DNA from: Flavobacteriaceae bacterium
GTDB lineage: Bacteria; Bacteroidota; Bacteroidia; UKL13-3
DNA: 50,207 bases
Direction: 5' to 3'
Assembly: GCA_025363675.1 (NCBI GenBank)
Contig: JANYDJ010000116.1
Location: 1 to 50,207, forward strand
A model generated the notes under the pieces. That model had not been told where the DNA came from and made no database searches. It worked only from the letters and a program-made list of their open reading frames with translations. This document shows, in pieces, positions 42,108-50,207 of the stretch. The position numbers and the translations under genes are program-made. The first letter of the stretch is position 1, and the number at the start of each line of letters is the position of its first letter.

Positions 42108-45100
42108 TTATTGCAAAGTATACCTTGCAGTTACACCAAATTGAACATTGGTAGTAGGGAATGAATTGGTAGTATAAGGTTTTGAAATACGTTGGTCGTA
42201 ATAAATTCGTATCAATACTTTGTCGCTAGCTTGGTAGTCGACGGTGGGTTTTATACTGATAATCTTCATACCAGCTGTGGGCACGTTGGTATTGTCAAAT
42301 TTACGTATTGTGGTCCAGTTATCCCGTATCGAAAAATCGAAACGGAAACTGGCATCATTGGGCAAATACAATTTGCGTCCTTGGAACCTGATAAAACCAA
42401 TTGTGAGTCCTTTTTTGCGGAAGCCTGCACCTATTACAATCTCTTGGGTTTTCATTTCCTGTAGCTGCGGATTTATTGGCACCAAGGTAAGCATCCGTTC
42501 CCTGTTTAACGAAAATTTAAAGGTAAAGCTATTGGTAAAAGTCATATCAACCCCAATAAGAGGAGAGAATCGTTCAGCAATAGTCACATTTTGTAGCGAT
42601 AGTTTGGGCTCTAGTGTATACGTACTACCTACACCACGATTAGCCGAAGCAGAGTCGACAGAATATCCGAGTGATGAACCAAAACCGCCTACAGAATAGG
42701 TAGAGGAATAAGCATGTGAAAGACTTAGGTTTGGAATTATTTTTTTGATAGCGGGTATTTTGCTAAGTCCGTTCCAAGTAATTCGCCACGATGCACTGGG
42801 TATTTTGGGGAACAAATCCGCTTTATAATTAATAGGATTTTTTCCGCTATATGCCATTAAAAAAGAATGTACAATAACATCGTGCTGTAAAGGAGAGTAT
42901 CCCATAGGATAATGGGTGGAGTCATCGATACCCGTTGTTCTGCCTTCTGCATTTTGCAGGTGTTGGGCAACAGTATATCTTTGATCCAGCATTTTATTAA
43001 ACACATCCGATTTTTTAGGGTCGCTATTGCTAAACGCGGTGCGTATTATATTATAGGTCATGCTAAAATTTCCATTTTGCAAAGGGGCATAATCTATATA
43101 TTTTTTTTGCACATCATCATAAGTAAAAAAGCTCTGATACGAAGTAGTCATCGATCGCTGGAAGGTAAGCTGGATTCTAAAATCGTTGAAGGGCTCAACA
43201 GTAGCCTGCATATTAAATTGTTGGCTACTGGTTCGCAAATTGGGATTATTTACCCCCTTACCAGATGCCAGCCAATGGTTGTCGGCTGCTTTGTATTTTA
43301 GAGTAGTGTCTTGGCTACCAGTAATAAAGTCCCAACCGGGAGCCATCAAATCGAAGTTTTGTCCGAAATATTTAGGTTTGGGTAAGAAGCCTGGGAGGGT
43401 GGTTCCTCGGTTTTCAGTATAAGTAAAATTAATAGTTTTCACCATCATCACCAGTCTCACTGTATGTTCAGCCAACGATAATAATGGGTTTTTGCTATTC
43501 GGGGTTGGCGTATCATCAATTTTGGCGGTATCGTCTTCTGGTTTTTTCTTAGGATCTTTGGGCCCAGAGGGTGCTTTAGGTTTTATTTTTGGCGGTGGCG
43601 GTGTACGTTTTTTACCGCTCGCCACTTCTTCAAAAAATTTAATCTTATTATATAATTGCTGCATATTGAATTGGCCTGTAAGCGAATTATTTTTCGAGTT
43701 AGCAATTGTATTACCAATGGTATCTTGTTGTCCCGGTGGCCCTTGGCTCCATGAATAGTTTACACTTGTGCGGGCAGTCATACTAATAAAGTTAGTGAGC
43801 GGGAATTTGTTGAATGGTACTGTATAACTTAGGTTCCCAATTTGATTGAACTGGGTGATACGGCCAAAGTGTTTCAAGTTTTTCAAAATAGAATCGTGTG
43901 CTTCTCCAGAGTGTCTGTATACAACTCCCAAAGGCTCATCAATACGGGCATTGGTGATGGCATTATAGTCGAATTTAAGAGCTTTTGTCAAATCCCATTT
44001 CACATCAAACTGCCTGGAGTTGGTAAAGTTTTTATCATACAAAGTCGCTATCTGGGTGTTTTGTTTATCATTCACTCGATTCACCATTTCAGCATAACGT
44101 CTATCAGTATTGGTAATAATATTTACTGATTGTGGTTTATAATAAAAATTAAAATCGCGGATTAACTGCAAATATTTCGATTTGAAATATTTCTTGAAGG
44201 GTTCAACAGGCTTGGCTTGCGATTGGAATGAATAGTTTACTTTAAGATTATATAGTTTTATTCTGTTAGACTCTATCAATTGATTTCGCTGATAATATTC
44301 ATTGTATGCATACGATAAATTAAAATTCTCGATGCTATAGAATTTTTTCTTCTTAGTACCCATCAGATTTTTATGTACATTCGACACATTCCATCCCCGC
44401 TTTATGGTGAGGTCGTCGGCATTGTATTTAATTGTTGCCCTGTCATCAGCAGGGGTCACATTAAGCACGCTGGTCATGGGTATATCAGGATTTAACGGAT
44501 AAAAATGTGGCCGCACCAATGTTTGGTTATATCCATAATAAAAAGGAATACTTACCCCATATTTTGCCGGAAAAAGTTTGCCCAGTTCCAGCATCGTATT
44601 CAGGTCGAAATTTGAAGTGATGTTTCGGGCTCGTTCATTTAGCTTTTTATCGATTCCCCCATAGCCTACAGTGGTAATATTACCCGCCATATTTAATGTT
44701 CCAATATCGGCTAGTTTTATCACACTTCTGGCTGTTGCGGCCCATCCGCCAGGGTTTTCGAAACCACTCACCCTTAATTCGTTTACCCATACTTCTCCGC
44801 ATTTCGACAAGCCATCATCAGCAGGATTGTCGAATTGTTTGGGATTTCGAATACCTATTAAAATTACCCGGATATTACTCATATCGGGGATACCGTTTAC
44901 CGCTATTCTCTTTCCATCTACTTTAATATCTTCAAAATAATTATTTGTACCTCCTTGTTTTATTCGCAGTACTTTTAAATCGTAGAACGCAGAAACATCT
45001 ACCACCAATTCATTATCTCCCCGCCAAATATCATTCTCGTTGGTTTGTCCAAAGTGGGTTAGCTTAAGTGGGATTTCATATTCATAATAGTTATTGGTAA

Positions 45101-48100
45101 AATCGGTTCCCAATCTAACAAAAACTGAAAGGTCTTTATCTTTTAATATTTCTCCTGCCAAAGCTTCGGCATGAACAAACATTTTTAAAGTTTTATAATT
45201 TCTAATGTCTAGTTTCACGTTTTTAAATACCGCCTTAGCGTCCCCATCCTTAAGGCCGCATACTCTTAATGATAGTGATTGTTCGTTTTGTTGGATAGGG
45301 TTTGGTTGACTCACATCTAATTGTCTAAAAATACCTGGAGGCAGCACATAGGGAATGGGTTGTCTCTGGTTGTTTTTTTCTACATTAACGGTCGACACTA
45401 CAAAAGAGGTATTGTCATTGGGATCTACAGGATTTACCGATCCAGGTGTAGCAAGCGATACCAAGTATTTACGCCATTCGGCCCTAATGAGTTGCATATT
45501 GGCAAATCGGAGTACCACTGAGTCGGTGAAGCCATGCATAACCATACGCATAAAGCGAATAGATTTAAAGTCGGGGATACTTCCTATTCTACGTTCATAA
45601 GAACGAATAGGCACTTTTAATTGGTACCAGGTTACAGTATCGTCTGAACAATTACAGGGTTTTTCTAACTTTGGCCCTGAACGAACGGAATCGGTAACAT
45701 AATTTTGGCCCACAATTAACTTATTCCTGCTCAAGTCAATTCGATACTGATAATATTCTTCAATTTCATTGAGCGTAAAATCTCTATTTATATCTTCATC
45801 ATTAGGGTTGGGCTGGTTAGCAACTGGATAAGTTTCTTTAGGTTGGTGGGGAGGAGCTTGTGCAGGGCTTGGCGAGTTTCCGTCGGGGCCATTAAAATGT
45901 TTGTAACGAGCAAGAATGCTAATTTTATTAGAGTCAAAATCAGACCCTCTATAAAAATGATAGTTATCGGAAGCGGGGTCAGCAAGTGCATTTATATAAA
46001 CCATTGAGTTTGATCCATAATGTCTGGCCAATGAATCTAAGAATTTCTGTTTATAAAATTCTCTTTCATTGTCATCATTCAAACCATCCAATCCCACATC
46101 TTGAGTTAAGCGGGATGCAGGGTCGTTATCAAAAGCATTATTTATTGCAGGTATGGCAGGCACAACTCCCCACACACTCGAGTCTACACGCAGATTAGGT
46201 TGATTGGCGGTTTTTATTCCATTTTCAAAACTTTTTCGTGAATCACTTAGCATGTCTTCGCTCACATTTCCTAAGTGTAAATACAATTGACCACTGTTAT
46301 TTGGTTGCGGGTTATGTCCGGGTAAAAATGGATCCATCATCCATAACTCTATATAATCAATATTTGCAGCTTCAAAATCGTTTTGATCTATCTTACGCAT
46401 AATACCTGCCCAATTGTTTTGAGGAGTTTTAAAAGTACCATCTAGGTTCAGATCTTGTGTATTAAAATTGTATGGCCCGCGTTGATTGGGATAAAAGCCC
46501 ATATCAAAAGTAGTTTGGGTTTGGGGCACACCCTGTTGTATTTGTTTGTTTTTAAAAACTTCATTAACTACTATTTGTCTCACATAGTGGTTAGACAATT
46601 GTGTAGGGTCGTCTTTTAAATGTTGAGGGGTGAGATTGTTATTGGTATAAAACAAGGGGTCTAATATATACCACGACATACGAGCATTATGGTCTCTAAA
46701 ACTTGTATTGTTTCTGTTTAGTCCATCAGGGAATAAGGTTGGTTGACCCTGCGGTGTGCTGGCTAGTTGCCAATAATTACCCAATCTTAAATCAGTAGGA
46801 ATTTCACTGGCTTCAAAATCGTCAATATATGATACACCAGATTTATCTAGGGTTTTTTTAATAGCAGGTGCAACCCCAGGAATTATTTTAGCAAACTCAC
46901 CTGTAAACAATATATTGCTCATCTCTTTGGTCGAGATAAAAGGTAGGCGGTCTATTGCTTTGGTTAGTCCCCGCCAGTTACTTTTAAATGTAGCATCTAA
47001 ACCAAAAATAGTATTATTCAAGGGCTCATCGCCGATATTTACTTTGGGTATAATAGGTCTCTCCCGAAGGTTGAGCAGTGTGCCGCCAATTATAAAATCA
47101 TTGCTAATTTTAAAATCGAGTCGGGTACCCATTAGTGTGCGTTGCTGGGTAGTAAAGGTAGCTGTGTTTTCGCAACTTGCCTTAATAGCTGCCCCCTGGG
47201 CCAAGATGCCAGTATTAATAATAGTTACACGTCCTGTAGCGTAATCTACTATATAATCATTTCCTTCTACCAATGGTGTTCCATTTGAGGTAACTTTTAC
47301 GGAACCCTTTGGTGCATTAAAACAGCTCAGTTGAATTTCATTGCTCGCCGAGCCTTTAAAACTACCACGAATAAAGAATTTGTTTTTGGTTGCTTTTTGC
47401 TGGGCAGCCCATCGCGTAGAATCATACAACTCATCAAATGCATAATAGTTGGCTTTGCTACCATAAGGGTCTATAAACTGCGATCGCAAGTATTTGCCAA
47501 AAGGCTCGAGCACAGGAAAAACGATGCGGCCCTGTTGTGGGTATATAGTTATACCTTCAATCCAGTCAAATTGCCCGTCGGGTTGCTTTTCTAAGTTTGT
47601 ATTTAAACGGTCGATATTTAATACCCGTACCAAAGGCACGCCCTGCAATTTGGGTTCGTCTTTGGCGGGTACATATACCATATCTGCATTCGATGGGTCA
47701 TCGGCATACCATACATTTAATTTGAAATCTTGTTTTTGTATCTGATAACTTCCCACTGAATATATATTTTTCATCATCAGTTTCCAGTTGGGCAGATCGG
47801 GGCGAATAGATATAGGTTTTAAAAGTTTTAGAAATAACACGTTTGGGTTTTGCCTATCAGTAGGAACCTGACGTGAAAATTCTCCTACTTGATAAGGGTG
47901 CCCACCAATTTCATATTCAAATGCCACGGCTAATACCTCATCGTTATTCAGTGTCTGATTTAACGAAATATATCCTAACTGGGTATGAAAAGTAAATTCA
48001 TTGGGATTTAACTGACGGGCAAAATTGATTAACTGATAATCGTCTATTTGCTTCATCTTATTGGTTAATGGACTTTGTTCCAACTCAATCACACTTCTAA

Positions 48101-49349
48101 ATGTGGAGCGAAACGAGTCATTTGTTTTCAGTGTTTTATACAGATCGTTTGTGTTATTGTCAGGAAATATATTTACAGCTGGGGCAGAAACTTGTTTGTT
48201 ATGAATGTGTGTAGCATCTTCGCCTAGGTCCATAAATCCCATAATATCACGAGCGTTATCTACTGCACTGGTGCGGTTGGTTACCCACACCTCTATACGT
48301 GTAATACGCACAGGGCTATTCACCAATGGCGGGGCTTTCAAAAATTCTTCATAGTGATCGCGGAAATATTGCGAGAGGAAATAATGTTTGTTTTGTTCAT
48401 ATTGATCGCACTGTATATCAAAAGGCGTTATTTGAGCACCGCCCTGCACCGTTACTTCGCTAGCCCTGCTTTTTTGTTGCGAGAAAAGAACGGTAGAAGT
48501 GAGTCTTCCAAATTGGAATTTTACCTTGGCTCCAAACAAACTTTGGCTACCGGGAATCAAGGTGCCATTAAGTGGCAAACTAACATTACCAACTTCTATT
48601 TTTTTAAGGATACCATCTTCTTTGCCGTCCCAATTCAGTTTCATTTGGTTCTCAAAATCGAACAAGGCTTCTGTATTATAATTGGTATTTATCTTGAATT
48701 TATCGCCAATGCTGCCTGACACGTTTAACTGTATTTTTTGCTTAAAATCGAACTGTGCGTTGCGTTGCTGCCTGCTGTTGAGCCCTGGATTTTTAATCAC
48801 ATTATATATTCCACCAAAAGTAAGTTCGGCTGAACCTGTAGGTTTTATTTCTACTTTACCATTGCCAAAAAAATCTTCAAATGTTTTACCGGGAATAAAC
48901 AATGGAGGTATCACTCCGCCACTGCTTCTCACAAAATTTTGAGCTTTGGCACGCTGTTTAAAATAGTTCTTATTCTGCTCTTCGTCTTTTATTTTAGCAT
49001 AATCGGCCAACGAAATATTTTCGGGAGTGCCAACAGGGCTATTGCCTATTGTTTGTTTTTTAGTGTAAAATTTACCACTACTATCCAATTCATAAGTGGT
49101 TTTTATCACCTCGGGTTCTTTTAAATCAAAAGCTTTTTTTCGCGGTTTGTCCCACGATTGGCGGGGCCATTTTTTATAACGGGTTGAATCGCCAGGTTTT
49201 GTCAGTTCTGTTTTTACATGATTCGTATAGTTGAAAAATTTCACCTGTGCTCCAAAGGCTAATGCTGTGGCAACGCCCAGCACGAGCATGATTGCTCCTA
49301 TACTTTTGCTCAAAACCTTCTTCTGTTGATTATTGTTTTTCTCTCTCAC
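42108..49349 (-). CDS. sprA: T9SS outer-membrane translocon protein SprA
   Basis: A 2,413-residue protein, the expected size of SprA (SOV in Porphyromonas), the very large barrel through which T9SS cargo crosses the outer membrane. The N-terminus has one hydrophobic export segment (IGAIMLVLGVATALAFGAQ). Recognisable stretches include SGSIGDKFKINTNYNTEA, the repeated plug/N-terminal-like SPLTNKMKQIDDYQLINFARQ area, SYIDDFEASE and the terminal barrel strands ending VTARYTLQ. A proline/lysine-rich linker (KRTPPPPKIKPKAPSGPKDP) is at ~1875. It overlaps the ruvA stop by 4 bp; the ruvA-sprA order is widely conserved in Bacteroidota. The cargo gene at the left edge is a likely client. Confidence 0.97.
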   Translation of the reverse strand: MREKNNNQQKKVLSKSIGAIMLVLGVATALAFGAQVKFFNYTNHVKTELTKPGDSTRYKKWPRQSWDKPRKKAFDLKEPEVIKTTYELDSSGKFYTKKQTIGNSPVGTPENISLADYAKIKDEEQNKNYFKQRAKAQNFVRSSGGVIPPLFIPGKTFEDFFGNGKVEIKPTGSAELTFGGIYNVIKNPGLNSRQQRNAQFDFKQKIQLNVSGSIGDKFKINTNYNTEALFDFENQMKLNWDGKEDGILKKIEVGNVSLPLNGTLIPGSQSLFGAKVKFQFGRLTSTVLFSQQKSRASEVTVQGGAQITPFDIQCDQYEQNKHYFLSQYFRDHYEEFLKAPPLVNSPVRITRIEVWVTNRTSAVDNARDIMGFMDLGEDATHIHNKQVSAPAVNIFPDNNTNDLYKTLKTNDSFRSTFRSVIELEQSPLTNKMKQIDDYQLINFARQLNPNEFTFHTQLGYISLNQTLNNDEVLAVAFEYEIGGHPYQVGEFSRQVPTDRQNPNVLFLKLLKPISIRPDLPNWKLMMKNIYSVGSYQIQKQDFKLNVWYADDPSNADMVYVPAKDEPKLQGVPLVRVLNIDRLNTNLEKQPDGQFDWIEGITIYPQQGRIVFPVLEPFGKYLRSQFIDPYGSKANYYAFDELYDSTRWAAQQKATKNKFFIRGSFKGSASNEIQLSCFNAPKGSVKVTSNGTPLVEGNDYIVDYATGRVTIINTGILAQGAAIKASCENTATFTTQQRTLMGTRLDFKISNDFIIGGTLLNLRERPIIPKVNIGDEPLNNTIFGLDATFKSNWRGLTKAIDRLPFISTKEMSNILFTGEFAKIIPGVAPAIKKTLDKSGVSYIDDFEASEIPTDLRLGNYWQLASTPQGQPTLFPDGLNRNNTSFRDHNARMSWYILDPLFYTNNNLTPQHLKDDPTQLSNHYVRQIVVNEVFKNKQIQQGVPQTQTTFDMGFYPNQRGPYNFNTQDLNLDGTFKTPQNNWAGIMRKIDQNDFEAANIDYIELWMMDPFLPGHNPQPNNSGQLYLHLGNVSEDMLSDSRKSFENGIKTANQPNLRVDSSVWGVVPAIPAINNAFDNDPASRLTQDVGLDGLNDDNEREFYKQKFLDSLARHYGSNSMVYINALADPASDNYHFYRGSDFDSNKISILARYKHFNGPDGNSPSPAQAPPHQPKETYPVANQPNPNDEDINRDFTLNEIEEYYQYRIDLSRNKLIVGQNYVTDSVRSGPKLEKPCNCSDDTVTWYQLKVPIRSYERRIGSIPDFKSIRFMRMVMHGFTDSVVLRFANMQLIRAEWRKYLVSLATPGSVNPVDPNDNTSFVVSTVNVEKNNQRQPIPYVLPPGIFRQLDVSQPNPIQQNEQSLSLRVCGLKDGDAKAVFKNVKLDIRNYKTLKMFVHAEALAGEILKDKDLSVFVRLGTDFTNNYYEYEIPLKLTHFGQTNENDIWRGDNELVVDVSAFYDLKVLRIKQGGTNNYFEDIKVDGKRIAVNGIPDMSNIRVILIGIRNPKQFDNPADDGLSKCGEVWVNELRVSGFENPGGWAATARSVIKLADIGTLNMAGNITTVGYGGIDKKLNERARNITSNFDLNTMLELGKLFPAKYGVSIPFYYGYNQTLVRPHFYPLNPDIPMTSVLNVTPADDRATIKYNADDLTIKRGWNVSNVHKNLMGTKKKKFYSIENFNLSYAYNEYYQRNQLIESNRIKLYNLKVNYSFQSQAKPVEPFKKYFKSKYLQLIRDFNFYYKPQSVNIITNTDRRYAEMVNRVNDKQNTQIATLYDKNFTNSRQFDVKWDLTKALKFDYNAITNARIDEPLGVVYRHSGEAHDSILKNLKHFGRITQFNQIGNLSYTVPFNKFPLTNFISMTARTSVNYSWSQGPPGQQDTIGNTIANSKNNSLTGQFNMQQLYNKIKFFEEVASGKKRTPPPPKIKPKAPSGPKDPKKKPEDDTAKIDDTPTPNSKNPLLSLAEHTVRLVMMVKTINFTYTENRGTTLPGFLPKPKYFGQNFDLMAPGWDFITGSQDTTLKYKAADNHWLASGKGVNNPNLRTSSQQFNMQATVEPFNDFRIQLTFQRSMTTSYQSFFTYDDVQKKYIDYAPLQNGNFSMTYNIIRTAFSNSDPKKSDVFNKMLDQRYTVAQHLQNAEGRTTGIDDSTHYPMGYSPLQHDVIVHSFLMAYSGKNPINYKADLFPKIPSASWRITWNGLSKIPAIKKIIPNLSLSHAYSSTYSVGGFGSSLGYSVDSASANRGVGSTYTLEPKLSLQNVTIAERFSPLIGVDMTFTNSFTFKFSLNRERMLTLVPINPQLQEMKTQEIVIGAGFRKKGLTIGFIRFQGRKLYLPNDASFRFDFSIRDNWTTIRKFDNTNVPTAGMKIISIKPTVDYQASDKVLIRIYYDQRISKPYTTNSFPTTNVQFGVTARYTLQ

Positions 49350-49927
49350 AGTACTTTAAGTGCTTGTTTGATTATGTCTTCCGTATTTTGGTTTTGCAGG
49401 TTTAATTTTGTCAAAGTTTTTTCTACAGATATTCTGTTGAATCCCAGTGTTACCAAAGCATCCATAGCCATGCGTTGGTTAGCATTACTTGGGGTGGCTG
49501 GCATAGAAAGCTCCCCATTGAGGCCTTCTTTAGAGAGTTTCGATTGCAGGTCGATAACAATTCTTTGGGCGGTTTTTTCACCAATACCTTTTATAGATTT
49601 TAGCAATCCCACATTTCCATTCAATATAGCATTATATAATTCTCCGGGGTTTAAACTGGAAAGCATCATGCGGGCGGTATTGGCTCCCACGCCATTTACT
49701 AAAATTAATTGGCGAAAGAGGCTTCTTTCTGCTTCATCCACAAAACCATAAAGGGTGTGGCCATCTTCTTTAATACTTAAATGCGTGAACAGCAGCCCGC
49801 TTTTGTGGTCTTTAATTTTTTCAAAAGTATACAACGAAACATGCAAGCAATAGCCAACCCCGTGGCAATCAACCACTACATAAGCGGGTGTAACTTGTGT
49901 AAACTGTCCTTGTACGTGAGCTATCAT
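49346..49927 (-). CDS. ruvA: Holliday junction branch-migration protein RuvA
   Basis: A 193-residue RuvA. The N-terminal OB-fold domain begins MIAHVQGQFTQVTPAYVVVD and continues CHGVGYCLHVS. The two helix-hairpin-helix motifs are LVNGVGANTARMML and SIKGIGEKTAQRI. The C-terminal RuvB-binding domain is MDALVTLGFNRISVEKTL. It binds four-way junctions as a tetramer and loads RuvB. The stop overlaps the sprA start (ATGA). Start ATG matches the family exactly. Confidence 0.97.
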   Translation of the reverse strand: MIAHVQGQFTQVTPAYVVVDCHGVGYCLHVSLYTFEKIKDHKSGLLFTHLSIKEDGHTLYGFVDEAERSLFRQLILVNGVGANTARMMLSSLNPGELYNAILNGNVGLLKSIKGIGEKTAQRIVIDLQSKLSKEGLNGELSMPATPSNANQRMAMDALVTLGFNRISVEKTLTKLNLQNQNTEDIIKQALKVL

Positions 49928-49953
49928 TCTACCTTGGTCAAAAATTTAATCAG

Positions 49954-49961
49954 CAAATATA
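49954..49961 (-). promoter_or_regulatory. -7 promoter element (TATATTTG) for ruvA-sprA
   Basis: TATATTTG on the minus strand is an exact TAnnTTTG match, 26 bp before the ruvA ATG. It probably drives ruvA, sprA and cdd together. Confidence 0.5.
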
Positions 49962-50207
49962 CGTGAAAACGTAATTTAGGTAGATGTGTTACATATTAAA
50001 AAGAAAAGTTTATAAAATTATAGGATTAGGCGTATAGTTCGCAAGATATATAATATGTTACAAAAGAACAGAACTTATAGAATGATAGGAGATGCCATTT
50101 TTGTTTGCAGAAGTGATAGTGGTGAAAGAAGCGAAGGGAGAGGTGCCCTGTGTGCGGTGGGCGTATTTCATCCACGGTCTGCAGTGTGCATGGTTGTGCG
50201 GACGGGC
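49962..50207. other. Right-edge region without a recognised gene
   Basis: From 49962 to ~50080 the DNA is AT-rich and non-coding. From ATG at 50082 a plus-strand frame is open to the edge (42 codons, MIGDAIFVCRSDSGERSEGR and on). Its composition is much more GC-rich than the rest, and it shows no familiar motif. It may be the start of a gene, or repeat-derived DNA; I cannot decide. Confidence 0.3.

Noticed and set aside
50082-50207. Start of a real gene at the right edge
   Set aside because: Only 42 codons are visible, with unusual composition and no motif; listed as unassigned only.

Overview
The window is a piece of a low-GC Bacteroidota chromosome. The evidence is consistent across several independent markers: a 2,413-residue SprA (the type IX secretion outer-membrane channel), a secreted protein ending in a type A T9SS sorting domain, promoters of the TAnnTTTG (-7) type, an OmpA protein with thrombospondin type-3 calcium repeats, very large propeller-type sensor kinases, and almost no Shine-Dalgarno sequences. 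The order within the phylum cannot be fixed from this sequence alone. No rRNA operon, prophage or CRISPR array is present.

Left part (1-4.4 kb): the end of a T9SS cargo gene, then a repeat-rich stretch. A small unknown gene (1583-2011) lies between two copies of the 3' end of a Y-family DNA polymerase gene. An IS200-like (RAYT) transposase gene is flanked on both sides by the same ~150-bp set of palindromes. From 4.4 to 10.2 kb: a MazG-like pyrophosphohydrolase diverges from an alpha/beta hydrolase. Next comes a tightly packed four-gene accessory operon (5541-8903): P-loop NTPase, PIN-GNAT-EVE/ASCH-like fusion, unknown tail-anchored protein, ASCH protein. A PIF1-like helicase with an unclear start follows. 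I consider the four-gene operon the best candidate for an undescribed system.

10.4-18.7 kb (minus strand): a signalling block with two tandem, clearly duplicated propeller/Y_Y_Y/HisKA_3 kinases, one NarL-type response regulator and two small secreted or propeller proteins. 18.8-30.1 kb: mostly housekeeping genes (PAP2 phosphatase, uvrB, tRNA-Arg, S41 protease, prohibitin-like lipoprotein, lysS, aroC, xerD). It is interrupted by a 1.46-kb mini-island carrying one AlbA-type gene between the tRNA-Arg gene and a perfect 53-bp copy of its 3' end.

30.3-38.3 kb: an OmpA/TSP3 protein, a YjjG nucleotidase, a coiled-coil membrane protein, a 54-residue membrane protein and tmRNA (tag GNNSLQLAA). Beside tmRNA sits an unusual two-gene unit whose main product matches the HslV/proteasome N-terminus, with Thr1, Asp17 and Lys33 in exact register. 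38.3-50.2 kb: an M28 peptidase, a phosphopantetheinyl-transferase-like protein with an altered metal site, a membrane Fe-S oxidoreductase, a Fic protein with a changed catalytic motif, cytidine deaminase, sprA and ruvA.

A theme of the window is short accessory genes placed at the 3' ends of conserved genes (DNA polymerase, tRNA-Arg, perhaps tmRNA), each with the host 3' end duplicated on the far side.
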